Source: Pseudomonas sp. GV071 (GTDB lineage Bacteria; Pseudomonadota; Gammaproteobacteria; Pseudomonadales; Pseudomonadaceae). Taken from it: 64,000 bases of DNA. Both the position numbers and the translations under genes were made by a program. Position 1 is the first letter of the stretch; each line of letters begins with the position of its first letter. This document shows positions 43,841 to 53,818 of the stretch, in pieces. Location: assembly GCF_003050835.1 (NCBI RefSeq), contig NZ_QAOJ01000014.1, positions 1-64,000 on the forward strand. The letters run 5' to 3'. Under the pieces are notes generated by a model. That model did not search any database and was not told where the DNA came from. It saw only the letters and a list, made by a program, of their open reading frames with translations.

Positions 43841-45907
43841 ATGAACAATAACAATAGCGTCCTGCGCCACTTGCCCTGGGCAGTGTTGGCCGTAGTAGGC
43901 GCCGGTGCCTTGGGTGTCGTGGCCTTGCGCCGCGGTGAAGCCATCAACGCCTTGTGGATAGTGGTGGCCGCTGTGGCCCTCTATCTGGTCGCGTACCGCT
44001 ACTACAGCCTGTTTATCGCCAACAAGGTGATGCAGCTGGACCCCAATCGCGCGACCCCCGCTGTATTGAACAATGACGGTTTGGACTACGTGCCGACCAA
44101 CAAACACATTCTCTTCGGTCACCACTTCGCTGCCATCGCTGGCGCCGGCCCGCTGGTCGGTCCGGTACTCGCCGCGCAGATGGGCTACCTGCCCGGCACC
44201 CTCTGGCTGATTGCCGGGGTGATCCTCGCCGGTGCGGTGCAGGACTTCATGGTGCTGTTCATTTCCACCCGCCGTAACGGCCGCTCCCTGGGCGAGCTGG
44301 TGCGCGAGGAAATGGGCCAGGTGCCTGGCACCATCGCCCTGTTCGGCGCCTTCCTGATCATGATCATCATCCTCGCGGTGCTGGCGCTGATCGTGGTCAA
44401 GGCCCTGGCGTCCAGCCCATGGGGCATGTTCACGGTGATGGCGACCATCCCGATTGCGATGCTGATGGGGCTGTACATGCGCTATGTACGCCCGGGTCGG
44501 ATCGGCGAGATTTCGGTGGTCGGCCTGGTGCTGCTGCTCGGTTCCATCTGGATGGGTGGCCAGGTGGCCGCCAGCCCTGAGTGGGCACCGATGTTCACCT
44601 TCACCGGCATTCAGATCACCTGGATGTTGATCGGCTATGGTGCGGTGGCCTCGGTACTGCCGGTGTGGCTGCTGTTGGCGCCGCGTGATTACCTCTCCAC
44701 CTTCCTGAAAATCGGCACCATCATCGCCTTGGCGTTGGGCATTCTGTTCGTCATGCCGGACCTGAAAATGCCGGCGCTGACCCAGTTCGTCGACGGCACC
44801 GGGCCGGTGTGGAAGGGCGGGCTGTTCCCGTTCCTGTTCATCACCATTGCCTGCGGTGCGGTATCGGGCTTCCACGCCCTGATCTCCTCGGGCACCACGC
44901 CCAAGCTGTTGGCCAGTGAGTCGCACGCCCGTTACATCGGTTACGGCGGCATGCTGATGGAGTCCTTCGTCGCCATCATGGCCATGGTCGCCGCGTCGGT
45001 GATCGAGCCAGGTGTGTACTTCGCGATGAACAGCCCACCCGCTGTGGTCGGTGCCGATGTGGCGTCGGTTGCCGCGACCGTCAGCAGTTGGGGTTTCATG
45101 ATCACCCCGGAGGCACTCGAAGCCACCGCCCGTGATATCGGTGAAACCACCATTCTGGCCCGTGCCGGCGGTGCGCCGACGTTGGCGGTCGGTATCGCGC
45201 AAATCCTCCACCAGGTATTGCCGGGTGAGAACACCATGGCCTTCTGGTACCACTTCGCGATTCTGTTCGAAGCGCTATTCATCCTCACGGCGGTTGACGC
45301 CGGTACGCGAGCGGGACGTTTCATGCTCCAGGACCTGCTGGGCAATTTCGTGCCGGCGATGCGCAAGACCGATTCCTGGGTCGCCAACATCATCGCCACC
45401 GGTGGTTGCGTGGCGATGTGGGGCTGGTTGCTGTACCAGGGTGTGGTCGATCCGTTGGGCGGCATCAATACCTTGTGGCCGCTGTTCGGTATCTCCAACC
45501 AGATGCTCGCCGGTATCGCGCTGATGCTCGGCACGGTGGTGCTGATCAAGATGAAACGTCAGCAGTACGTGTGGGTCACCATGCTGCCCGCAACCTGGCT
45601 GCTGATCTGCACCACCACGGCCGGCCTGATCAAGCTGTTCGACAGCAACCCGGCGGTGGGCTTCGTCGCCCTGGGTCGCAAGTACAGCGATGCCCTGGCC
45701 GCCGGCCAAGTGATTGCCCCGGCCAAGGACGCCGAGCAGATGCAGCACGTGATCTTCAACGCGTACACCAACGCCACCCTCACGGTGTTGTTCCTGTTCG
45801 TGGTATTCAGCGTGCTGTTCTATGCCATCAAGGTCGGGCGCGAGGCCTGGGTTCGCCCGGAGCGCAGCGACAAGGAAACCCCGTTCGAACCAATTCCCCA
45901 CATTTAA
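43841..45907 (+). CDS. cstA: Carbon starvation protein A (CstA family peptide/pyruvate transporter)
   Basis: A 688-residue inner-membrane transporter with about 16-18 helices. Family landmarks are NNDGLDYVPTNKHILFGHHF near residue 83, AGAGPLVGPVLAAQMGYLPG near 100, and the long QDFMVLFISTRRNGRSLGEL near 135. The C-terminus is FEPIPHI. CGGAGCTTTTC precedes the ATG. Relatives carry peptides (CstA) or pyruvate (BtsT/YjiY); the order with a YbdD-type gene and a YjiA-type gene resembles both E. coli loci. Exact substrate is not resolved by sequence alone. Confidence 0.92.
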   Translation: MNNNNSVLRHLPWAVLAVVGAGALGVVALRRGEAINALWIVVAAVALYLVAYRYYSLFIANKVMQLDPNRATPAVLNNDGLDYVPTNKHILFGHHFAAIAGAGPLVGPVLAAQMGYLPGTLWLIAGVILAGAVQDFMVLFISTRRNGRSLGELVREEMGQVPGTIALFGAFLIMIIILAVLALIVVKALASSPWGMFTVMATIPIAMLMGLYMRYVRPGRIGEISVVGLVLLLGSIWMGGQVAASPEWAPMFTFTGIQITWMLIGYGAVASVLPVWLLLAPRDYLSTFLKIGTIIALALGILFVMPDLKMPALTQFVDGTGPVWKGGLFPFLFITIACGAVSGFHALISSGTTPKLLASESHARYIGYGGMLMESFVAIMAMVAASVIEPGVYFAMNSPPAVVGADVASVAATVSSWGFMITPEALEATARDIGETTILARAGGAPTLAVGIAQILHQVLPGENTMAFWYHFAILFEALFILTAVDAGTRAGRFMLQDLLGNFVPAMRKTDSWVANIIATGGCVAMWGWLLYQGVVDPLGGINTLWPLFGISNQMLAGIALMLGTVVLIKMKRQQYVWVTMLPATWLLICTTTAGLIKLFDSNPAVGFVALGRKYSDALAAGQVIAPAKDAEQMQHVIFNAYTNATLTVLFLFVVFSVLFYAIKVGREAWVRPERSDKETPFEPIPHI

Positions 45908-45957
45908 ATGTGGACGCGGGCCAGCGTTGAGCCGGCCCGCCTTATTGAGGACAGACC

Positions 45958-46161
45958 ATGTTCAATGACCTGAGTCGCATGGGCAAATACCTGGGGCAGG
46001 CCGCGCGCATGCTGGTGGGCATGCCCGACTACGACAACTACGTCGAGCACATGGCCAACAAACACCCGGACACGGTGCCAATGACCTACGAGGAGTTTTT
46101 CCGCGAGCGTCAGGAAGCCCGTTACGGTGGTGGAAAAGGGCGGCCAATTCGCTGCTGCTGA
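45958..46161 (+). CDS. YbdD/YjiX family small protein
   Basis: A 67-residue protein. The core MPDYDNYVEHMANKHPDTVP at residues 22-41 is the family signature, followed by MTYEEFFRERQEARYGG. It always accompanies CstA or BtsT transporters and may help their activity. It starts 50 bases after the cstA stop and ends with a Cys pair. Confidence 0.93.
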   Translation: MFNDLSRMGKYLGQAARMLVGMPDYDNYVEHMANKHPDTVPMTYEEFFRERQEARYGGGKGRPIRCC

Positions 46162-46238
46162 GTTCACCGACGCAAGACCCTCGCGCCACGCTCGTCGTGG
46201 CGTATTTATTTTCGGTATCCAGACTTCAAGGTTTTTTT

Positions 46239-47216
46239 ATGGCCACTCCCCAACCCATTCCCGTCACCGTGCTCAGCGGTTTTCTTGGTGCCGGCAAGAC
46301 CACCTTGCTGCGCCATATCCTCAAGGCCGAACACGGCCTGAAGATCGCGGTGATCGAAAACGAGTTCAGCGAAACACCCATCGACGGCCAGTTGCTTGGC
46401 AGTGAGCCGGTGCAGGTGATGACCCTGGCCAACGGCTGCGTGTGCTGCTCCATTCACGTCGAGCTGGAAAAGGCCCTGTACCTGTTGCTGGACCGCCTGG
46501 ACAGCGGCGAACTGGCCTTCGACCGCCTGGTGATCGAGTGCACCGGCCTGGCCGATCCGGCACCGGTGGCGCAGACTTTTTTCGCCGAAGAGGAGCTGTG
46601 CGAGCGCTATGTGCTGGACGGCATCATCACCGTGGTGGACGCAGCCAACGCCGAGCGCCACCTGGCCGAGCCGATCGCCCAGGCGCAAGTGGGTTTTGCC
46701 GACCGGATTCTGGTGAGTAAACGCGACCTGGTGGATGACGTGCACTACGAGGCGCTGGTGCAGCGCTTGGGGCGGATCAACCGGCGGGCGCCGATCCGTA
46801 TTGTCGAGCATGGTCGTATCGACCTGGCCGAGCTGCTGGATGTGCGTGGTTTCAACCTGAATGCCGACTTGCCGGCGACCATCAGCCTGCGTCCGCTGAC
46901 CCTGGCGGCCAACCCGGACCGCATCGGCACCCTGGTGCTGAAAAGCGAGAAGCCGCTGGATATCGATAAGCTCAGTGCCTTTATGGAAACCCTGCTGGAA
47001 GAACACGGCAATTCGTTGCTGCGCTACAAGGGCGTGCTGGATATTGCCGGCGAAGAGCGGCGCATGGTGTTTCAGGGCGTGCTGCGCTTGTACGGCTTTG
47101 ATTGGGACCGCGAGTGGGCGGCAGGCGATGTGCGCGAAAGCGTGATCGTGTTTATCGGCGATCAGCTACCTGAAGAGCAGATTCGCGCGGGGTTTGCCGA
47201 GGTGGTGGCCGGCTGA
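46239..47216 (+). CDS. yjiA: CobW-family metal chaperone GTPase (YjiA-like)
   Basis: A 325-residue G3E GTPase. Walker A GFLGAGKTT is near residue 14, the metal-binding CxCC motif is GCVCC near residue 68, and the Walker B/guanine motifs follow (ECTGLADPAP, VSKRDLVDD). A C-terminal CobW-C domain begins near residue 225. ATG 46239 is used; AAGG lies seven bases before. Family members insert zinc or another metal. It forms the third gene of the cstA-ybdD-yjiA group. Confidence 0.93.
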   Translation: MATPQPIPVTVLSGFLGAGKTTLLRHILKAEHGLKIAVIENEFSETPIDGQLLGSEPVQVMTLANGCVCCSIHVELEKALYLLLDRLDSGELAFDRLVIECTGLADPAPVAQTFFAEEELCERYVLDGIITVVDAANAERHLAEPIAQAQVGFADRILVSKRDLVDDVHYEALVQRLGRINRRAPIRIVEHGRIDLAELLDVRGFNLNADLPATISLRPLTLAANPDRIGTLVLKSEKPLDIDKLSAFMETLLEEHGNSLLRYKGVLDIAGEERRMVFQGVLRLYGFDWDREWAAGDVRESVIVFIGDQLPEEQIRAGFAEVVAG

Positions 47217-47244
47217 CGTCATCTCACAAGGAACCCCGTACACC

Positions 47245-47341
47245 TGTAGGAGAGGCTTCAGCCGCGAGTTTTTGATCTCGCGTTATATGCCCTGGGCGTC
47301 TTTTTCAGGTCCGGCCAATCGCGGCTGAAGCCGCTCCTACA
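47245..47341. repeat. REP doublet after yjiA
   Basis: TGTAGGAGAGGCTTCAGCCG and TCGCGGCTGAAGCCGCTCCT are inverted with arms of about 23 bases. It lies between convergent yjiA and glyA, before the shared terminator. Confidence 0.88.
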
Positions 47342-47354
47342 AAAAACCAACCCA

Positions 47355-47385
47355 CAAAAAAGCCCGGCACTTGGCCGGGCTTTTT
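47355..47385. terminator. Bidirectional intrinsic terminator between yjiA and glyA
   Basis: AGCCCGGC-ACTTG-GCCGGGCT is an eight-pair stem flanked by a run of A on the left and five T on the right, so it can end transcription from both directions. Confidence 0.9.
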
Positions 47386-47400
47386 GTTTCTGCGTAACGC

Positions 47401-48654
47401 TTACTTACCGTAGACCGGCAGCTTGGCGCAGATGGCTTTGACTTTCTCACGCACGGCGTCGATCACCGCGTCGTTGTTCAGGTCAGCCAGGATGTCGCAG
47501 ATCCAGCCGGCCAGCTCTTTGCACTCTGCTTCCTTGAAGCCGCGAGTGGTGACAGCCGGGGTGCCGAAACGCAGGCCGGAGGTCACGAACGGGGAGCGTG
47601 GGTCGTTCGGCACCGAGTTCTTGTTGACGGTGATAAAGGCTTTGCCCAGAGCGGCGTCGGCGTCTTTACCGGAGATGTCCTGCTTGATCAGGGAGAGCAG
47701 GAACAGGTGGTTCTCGGTACCGCCGGAGACCACGTCAAAACCGCGCTCGATGAATACGCCGGCCATGGCCTTGGCGTTTTTCACCACTTGTTGCTGGTAG
47801 GTCTTGAACTCAGGCTGCAGCGCTTCTTTGAAGCAGATCGCCTTGGCGGCGATCACGTGCTCCAGCGGGCCGCCCTGGCCGCCCGGGAATACCGCGGAGT
47901 TCAGCTTCTTCTCGATCTCGGCGTTGGCCTTGGCCAGGATCAGGCCACCACGTGGACCGCGCAGGGTCTTGTGGGTGGTGGTGGTGACGACGTCAGCGAA
48001 TGGCACCGGGTTCGGGTATACGCCAGCGGCAACCAGGCCGGCCACGTGGGCCATGTCGACGAACAGGTAAGCACCGACTTTGTCGGCGATGGCGCGGAAA
48101 CGGGCGAAGTCGAGAATCTGCGAGTAAGCCGAGAAACCGGCCACGATCATTTTTGGCTTGTGCTCCACGGCCAGGCGCTCGACTTCGTCGTAGTCGATCA
48201 GGCCATTGCCGTCGATGCCGTACTGCACGGCGTTGTACAGCTTGCCCGAGGAGGAAACGCTGGCGCCGTGGGTCAGGTGACCACCGTGGGCCAGGCTCAT
48301 GCCCAGGATGGTGTCGCCGGCGTTCAGCAGGGCCAGGTACACCGCGCTGTTGGCTTGCGAGCCTGCGTGCGGCTGGACGTTGGCGTAGTCGGCGCCGAAC
48401 AGCTCTTTGGCGCGGTCGATGGCCAGTTGCTCAACGATGTCGACGTATTCGCAGCCGCCGTAGTAACGCTTGCCTGGGTAGCCTTCGGCGTACTTGTTGG
48501 TCAGTACCGAACCCTGGGCTTCCATCACCGCTGGGCTGGTGTAGTTCTCCGAGGCGATCAGCTCGATGTGCTCTTCCTGGCGCTGAGCTTCTTGCTCCAT
48601 GGCGGCAAAGAGTTCGGCATCGTAGTTAGCGATAGTGGTCGAGCGACTAAACAT
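47401..48654 (-). CDS. glyA: Serine hydroxymethyltransferase
   Basis: A 417-residue PLP enzyme that interconverts serine and glycine with tetrahydrofolate. The PLP Lys is in TTTTHKTLRGPRGG near residue 229; other features are NYTSPAVMEAQGSVLTNKYA near 36-55 and the GYPGKRYYGG tetrahydrofolate/PLP region. Length is normal. Upstream 48655-48839 is leader shared with morA's end; CTGGGCA...TGCCCAG is a wide inverted pair there. Pseudomonas has several glyA copies; this one is next to morA, as is glyA3 (PA4602) in P. aeruginosa. Confidence 0.98.
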   Translation of the reverse strand: MFSRSTTIANYDAELFAAMEQEAQRQEEHIELIASENYTSPAVMEAQGSVLTNKYAEGYPGKRYYGGCEYVDIVEQLAIDRAKELFGADYANVQPHAGSQANSAVYLALLNAGDTILGMSLAHGGHLTHGASVSSSGKLYNAVQYGIDGNGLIDYDEVERLAVEHKPKMIVAGFSAYSQILDFARFRAIADKVGAYLFVDMAHVAGLVAAGVYPNPVPFADVVTTTTHKTLRGPRGGLILAKANAEIEKKLNSAVFPGGQGGPLEHVIAAKAICFKEALQPEFKTYQQQVVKNAKAMAGVFIERGFDVVSGGTENHLFLLSLIKQDISGKDADAALGKAFITVNKNSVPNDPRSPFVTSGLRFGTPAVTTRGFKEAECKELAGWICDILADLNNDAVIDAVREKVKAICAKLPVYGK

Positions 48655-48839
48655 GGCTGTCTCCTAAGAGTGAGCTGGGCAAGATTTGATCAAACGCTTT
48701 GTGGGCGTGCCCAGAACAACAAAGGCGAACCCGAAGAAGGCGCGGATTCTACCCCAAAGGTCGTTTTCTGGCACATGACAGTCGGTCATGTGTCGGACAA
48801 GTGCCGCTCATTGTGTTGAAAAATACCGGCGTAGACGCT

Positions 48840-51800
48840 TCAGCTCAGCATAAACAACGCGGTGCCGCTGAACTGCGCCGCCAGTTGGTGGGCGGTCATC
48901 GGCTTGCCGAGCAGGTAGCCCTGCACTTCGTCGCAGCCGTGTTCACGCAGGAAGTCGAGCTGTTCCTGGGTTTCCACGCCCTCGGCGATCACCGCCAGGT
49001 TCAGGCTGTGGGCCATGGCGATGATGGCGCGGGCAATCTGCGCGTCCTGTTCGCCGCTGGGCAGGCCGTCGACGAAGCTGCGGTCGATCTTCAGCACGTC
49101 GATGGGGAATTGCTTGAGGTAGTTGAGCGACGAGTAGCCGGTGCCGAAGTCGTCGACCGCGATGCTCAGGCCCAGTTGTTTGAAACCGGCCAGCACTTGC
49201 ATGGTTTCTTCCACGTCGTGCATCAGGATGCTTTCGGTCAGCTCCAGCTCCAGGCTGCTCGGGCTCAGGCCGCTGCTGTGCAGAATGTTGGCAATGCGCT
49301 GGCCCAACTGGCCTTCGGCGAATTGTCGGGCGGAGAGGTTGACCGAGACTTTGGGCACCCGCACACCGGCAGCCTGCCAGGCGTTCATCTGCCGGCACGC
49401 TTCCACCAGCACCCAGTCGCCGACATCCACCACCAGGCCCAACTCTTCCAGTACCGGAATGAACTCGTTCGGCGCGATTAAACCGCGGCGCGGGTGCTGC
49501 CAGCGCAGCAGCGCTTCGGCGCCGATCAGACGCTGGCCGTTGGCGCTGAACTGCGGCTGGTAATAGAGCACGAACTGCTGCTGATCGAGGGCGTGGCGCA
49601 GGTCGCTTTCCAGCTCCAGACGCTCCAGAGCGGTTGCGTTCATTGCCGCCTGGTAGAACTGGAAGTTGTTCTTGCCGCGCTCTTTGGCGTGGTACATGGC
49701 GGTGTCGGCGTTCTTCATCAACTGGCTCAGCTCTTCGCCGTCCTGCGGGCTGAGGGCGATACCGATACTGGCGGTGACGAAGAACTCGCGGCCTTCAAGA
49801 ATGAACGGCTGCGAGAGGCTGGCGAGAATCTGCTCGGCCACATGAATGGCGCGGGTCAGGGCGCCGTCGCGGGTGTCGCGCGCTTGCAGCAGCAAGGTGA
49901 ATTCGTCGCCGCCCATGCGTGCCACGGTGTCTTCCACCTCCACGCAGGCGGCCAGGCGCTGGGCCACATCCTTGAGCATGCGGTCGCCGGCGGCGTGGCC
50001 GAGGGAGTCGTTGATCGGCTTGAAGCGGTCGAGGTCGAGGAACATCAGCACCACCCATTCCAGATGCCGCTCGGCATGCTGCAAGGCGGTGTGCAGGCGG
50101 TCCTGGAACAGCGTGCGGTTGGGCAGGTTGGTCAGGGCGTCGTAATAGGCCAGGCGATGGATGCGCTGTTCGCTGGCTTTGCGCTCGCTGATGTCACTGA
50201 AGAAACTGACATAGCTGACCAGGTCGCCTTCATCGTCCTGCACCGCGGTAATACCGACCCAGGCCGGGAAGTTCTCCTGATTGCGGCGTTTGAGCCACAC
50301 CTCGCCTTCCCAGCTGCCGTTCTGCCCGAGCTGGGAAAGGATGTACGCCTGGTGGCTGGTCTGCTGCCGGTCGGCCATCAGCATGCCCGGCTGCTGGTCG
50401 AGCACTTGGGCACTGGAGTAGCCGCTGACCCGGCTGAACGCCTCGTTGACCTGGACGATATAGCCGGCCGGGTCGGTGACCAGAATCGCCGCTGTCGAGT
50501 GCTCGAATACCGTGGCCGCCATGCGCAGGTCTTTTTCTGCGCGGCGCTGCTGACTGATATTGCGGCCAACGCCGAGCAAGCCTTCGAAGCGGCCGTCCTG
50601 GTCCCACATCAGCGTCATGCGCATCTCGGTGGGCAACTTGTGGCCGTCGGCACGCACACAATCGACGATAAACAGCCGCGTCGCCAACTGCTGGCGCAGC
50701 TCGCGCAGGCGTGACGGGTCGTTGAGGGCGGCGCGCACCCGCAGCAGCAGTTGGTCGACATCCGCCAGTTGGCGGGGATTGGCCGCCAGTGGATGGAAAC
50801 CGTTGGCGATGATCCACTCGGGCTCGTAGCCGAACATGGCCAGCGCCGAGGGGCTGACGTAGTCCAGTTGCAGGCTGCTGTCGGTGGTGAAAATCACGTC
50901 GCTGATGTTCTCGGCCAGCAGGCGGTAGCGGCGCTCGTTCTTGCGCATCAGCTCGCTGGCTTCGATCTGTTCGGTTACATCTTTGGCCACGCCGATCAGG
51001 CGGTGCACACGGCCTTCCGGCGTGCGGCTGAGGGCCTGTTCGCGGATATCGAACCAGTGCCAGGTGCCGTCGCGGTGGCGCCAGCGCAGGTGGCATTGCA
51101 GCAATTGGCCGTCGCTGACCACCTGCTGCAGGGTGCGCATGCGTGCGTATTGCTCGGCGTCGTCCGGGTGCAAAACCACTTCCCAGAAGTGCCCGGCCAT
51201 TTGCCGCAGTTCTTTGCCGCTGTAGCCCAGTTGCTGGCCCAGGCGGTTGTTGCTGAACAGCACCCGGCGGTCGGTCATGTCGTGCACGTACAGGGTGTCG
51301 GGCACAGCGCGGGCGACATCGGACCAGAAGCGTTCGCGCTCGATCAGCGACAGCTCGATGCGCTTGCGGCTGGTGATGTCGTTCATGCTCACGGTGACGG
51401 CGTGGAAATCGTCGTTCTGCTCCGGCAGACGCAGTACCAGCCACAGGTGGCGCTCGTTGCCCTGCGGGGTAACGATCTGGCTCTCCATCTCGATCTGCCG
51501 CTGCTTGCTCAGCACCGCGCCGATCAACTGATAGCGGACGTTCTCCGGGGTGATCGGGCCGACATCCACCAGGTGACTCCACAGCTCCTGGGTGGACTCG
51601 ACGCCCAGCAGTTGCTGCGCCACCTGATTGATTTCGGTGATGTGCAGGTGCTGCACCAGTTCATCGTGCAACTGCGGGTGGGTGCGCAACCAATGGTCGA
51701 ACTGGCCGAGGGTGTCGATGTTGTGCACATGCAGGTAGGTGCGCAGGTCGGCCAGGTCGAGCACGCAGTGGGCCACGCCACTGCCTTCGAAAATGTCCTG

Positions 51801-53069
51801 ATAACGGCGCCGAGTGTCTTCGAGCACATGCAGCGCCAGTTGCTGTTCGGTGGCATCGCGCAGCACCCAGACGTGGCCGGGCTGGCTGTGTTCCTTGCCG
51901 TCCTTGAACAGGCTGCGGGTGACACTGAATACGCGGGTTTGCTGGTGCTGATCGAGTTCGATCCACACCGGGCTGAAGTCGTCGTGGGGTTCGCTGTCCT
52001 GCAGCAGGCTCGGGTCGAGGCTGGGCAGCAGGTCGAGCAAGTGACGGCCACGCGCTTCGCTGCTGGACAGGCCGAAAAGCTGCGCCGCCTGGGGGTTGAG
52101 GTACCGCACATGGCCGCCGACATCGGTGACCACCACCCGTTCTTCGATGGCGCTGAGGGCCGTGGCGGCGTCGCGCAATTCGCGGCGCGAGGCTGTGGTC
52201 ATGGCGCGCAGGCGAGTCTGTTCACGCAGTAGACGCAGCAAGGCCAGCAGGGTCAGCAGGGCGCAGGCCATGAACAGCAGGAACTTGCCGGTGACGGCCG
52301 ACAGTTGTTCAGTCCAGGCGCGCTGTTTGTCCAACACGCTGCGCACCATCAGGTCGGTGCCGGGCACGGCTACCACTTGCGCGGTGTTGTCCAGCTCGAA
52401 GGTGGTGGCCGCGCGCATCTGTTCATTGGCTGGCGCGGGTTGGGTGGCAAACACATGACGGCTGTCAGGGTCTTCCAGCTGCCAGCGATGGTCGCTGCTG
52501 TAGAACTGGCGGATGTTCTGGCGCAGGTGGGCCAGGCTCATTCGTACCATCCAGAAACCCTTTGCCTCGCCCTGAGGCAGAAGGGCATAGATCTGCCCGC
52601 CGTCGTCGGGGTTGGAGACATACAGGTACGGTTGGCCCTGGTAGCGCTGGAACAGCGCGGCGATATACGCCTGGTCGTGGGCGTCGGTTTGCGTGTCGGC
52701 AATCACCCGGCCGTCGTGATCGAGCCAGGCCAGGCTGCTGGATGCAGGGAAAATTCCGCGCAGGCTGGTCAGCACCTCGTTGTTCTTGTCCGCGGTGGAC
52801 GGCTGCTGAGCGGTCTGCTTGAGCAGGGCGAGGGCCGCTTGGGCGCGCATCTGCACGCTCAGGCTCATGTGCTCAGCCAGTTGCTGGCCATATTCCTGTT
52901 CGCGCTTCTGGCGGGTTTCTTCGCCGTGTTCGAGCTCCTGGTACAGCTGCCAGAACAACAGGCCGAGCATCACCACCACAAGCACCACCAAGGCACCCTT
53001 TACCGAGTTCGGCAGGGTCGTGGCGAGGGAATCGCCGGGAGCGCGCTGGTGAGTGAACAATCGGGGCAC
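48840..53069 (-). CDS. morA: Membrane c-di-GMP cyclase/phosphodiesterase MorA
   Basis: A large inner-membrane sensor protein of about 1409 residues. It has a membrane span near residues 28-48, a periplasmic sensor to about 255, a second span near 265-285, then four or five PAS domains, a GGDEF domain and an EAL domain. GGDEF is intact (ARMGGDEFTLLLQ near residue 1050) and EAL is intact (GAEALLRWQHP near 1185, DDFGTGYSSLNYL near 1310), so both activities are possible. The start is uncertain: GTG 53069 has AGGA nine bases before, TTG 53075 is the alternative. Size, layout and neighbour glyA match MorA (PA4601). Confidence 0.9.
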   Translation of the reverse strand: MPRLFTHQRAPGDSLATTLPNSVKGALVVLVVVMLGLLFWQLYQELEHGEETRQKREQEYGQQLAEHMSLSVQMRAQAALALLKQTAQQPSTADKNNEVLTSLRGIFPASSSLAWLDHDGRVIADTQTDAHDQAYIAALFQRYQGQPYLYVSNPDDGGQIYALLPQGEAKGFWMVRMSLAHLRQNIRQFYSSDHRWQLEDPDSRHVFATQPAPANEQMRAATTFELDNTAQVVAVPGTDLMVRSVLDKQRAWTEQLSAVTGKFLLFMACALLTLLALLRLLREQTRLRAMTTASRRELRDAATALSAIEERVVVTDVGGHVRYLNPQAAQLFGLSSSEARGRHLLDLLPSLDPSLLQDSEPHDDFSPVWIELDQHQQTRVFSVTRSLFKDGKEHSQPGHVWVLRDATEQQLALHVLEDTRRRYQDIFEGSGVAHCVLDLADLRTYLHVHNIDTLGQFDHWLRTHPQLHDELVQHLHITEINQVAQQLLGVESTQELWSHLVDVGPITPENVRYQLIGAVLSKQRQIEMESQIVTPQGNERHLWLVLRLPEQNDDFHAVTVSMNDITSRKRIELSLIERERFWSDVARAVPDTLYVHDMTDRRVLFSNNRLGQQLGYSGKELRQMAGHFWEVVLHPDDAEQYARMRTLQQVVSDGQLLQCHLRWRHRDGTWHWFDIREQALSRTPEGRVHRLIGVAKDVTEQIEASELMRKNERRYRLLAENISDVIFTTDSSLQLDYVSPSALAMFGYEPEWIIANGFHPLAANPRQLADVDQLLLRVRAALNDPSRLRELRQQLATRLFIVDCVRADGHKLPTEMRMTLMWDQDGRFEGLLGVGRNISQQRRAEKDLRMAATVFEHSTAAILVTDPAGYIVQVNEAFSRVSGYSSAQVLDQQPGMLMADRQQTSHQAYILSQLGQNGSWEGEVWLKRRNQENFPAWVGITAVQDDEGDLVSYVSFFSDISERKASEQRIHRLAYYDALTNLPNRTLFQDRLHTALQHAERHLEWVVLMFLDLDRFKPINDSLGHAAGDRMLKDVAQRLAACVEVEDTVARMGGDEFTLLLQARDTRDGALTRAIHVAEQILASLSQPFILEGREFFVTASIGIALSPQDGEELSQLMKNADTAMYHAKERGKNNFQFYQAAMNATALERLELESDLRHALDQQQFVLYYQPQFSANGQRLIGAEALLRWQHPRRGLIAPNEFIPVLEELGLVVDVGDWVLVEACRQMNAWQAAGVRVPKVSVNLSARQFAEGQLGQRIANILHSSGLSPSSLELELTESILMHDVEETMQVLAGFKQLGLSIAVDDFGTGYSSLNYLKQFPIDVLKIDRSFVDGLPSGEQDAQIARAIIAMAHSLNLAVIAEGVETQEQLDFLREHGCDEVQGYLLGKPMTAHQLAAQFSGTALFMLS

Positions 53070-53288
53070 GGGCAAGAGTCCTGCTCTGACGGCTTATATA
53101 GAGAAAGGGGCAGCTACTACGACGCTAGCAGAGGCGCACGAGCTACGGGTAAAAGCGGCTAAGAATGCCTAGTTACGTGGCAAAGTGCCAGCTATGCCGA
53201 CGAGTGCGCGTTTGCTCGTGGCAGTAGGCGTTGGTGGCTGCCTCCTTTATCCAGACAGCTGATAGAGAAGCTGGGTTCCTCCTGAGCG

Positions 53289-53801
53289 TCAGGCTCCCAG
53301 CGGGTGATAGGCGCGCTCGAAATACATCAAGCCTTGGCCGTGCTCGCCGCAGCGGATAGCGAGCACTTCACAGACCAGAATGGCGTGGGTGCCGACCTGG
53401 TTGGTGGCCACCACCCGGCAGTCGAACGCCACCAGCGCGCCATCCAGCAATGGCGCACCGGTCACCTGCTGGTGCCAGTGGCCTGCGGCGAAGCGTTCAT
53501 CCAGCGGGGTTTTGCCGCCGAACAAGTTGGACAGCGTTTGCTGGCCGTGGCCAAGCACATTGACCGCCACCACGCCGTTGGCGCGAAAGCTGTCGTACAC
53601 CGAGGCGCTGCGGTTCAGGCACACCAGCAGGGTGGGCGGTTCGTCGGTGACGCTGCACACCGCTGAGGCGGTGAAACCGGCACGCCCGCCGGGGCCGTCG
53701 GTGGTAATGATGCTCACGGCCGCACCCAGGCGGGCCATGGCGTCACGGTAATCGTGTTTGAGCACGCAGGGTGGTTCGCGGGTTTCCAGGGCCGGGTGCA
53801 T
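53289..53801 (-). CDS. rutF: Flavin reductase RutF
   Basis: A 170-residue NADH:FMN reductase that supplies reduced FMN to RutA. The signature RLGAAVSIITTDGPGGRAGF is near residue 24, then TASAVCSVTDEPPTLLVCLN and NLFGGKTPLDERF. ATG 53801 has GGAG six bases before; ATG 53822 overlaps the rutD stop (ATGA) and would add seven residues. It is the last gene of the rut operon on the minus strand; a gap of about 210 bases to morA follows. Confidence 0.93.
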   Translation of the reverse strand: MHPALETREPPCVLKHDYRDAMARLGAAVSIITTDGPGGRAGFTASAVCSVTDEPPTLLVCLNRSASVYDSFRANGVVAVNVLGHGQQTLSNLFGGKTPLDERFAAGHWHQQVTGAPLLDGALVAFDCRVVATNQVGTHAILVCEVLAIRCGEHGQGLMYFERAYHPLGA

Positions 53802-53818
53802 GGGGTTCTCCGGGTGGT

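Noticed and set aside
43778..45253. A 491-codon frame antisense to cstA
   Set aside because: Composition is rich in His, Gln, Gly and Asp as in antisense shadows; cstA is clear.
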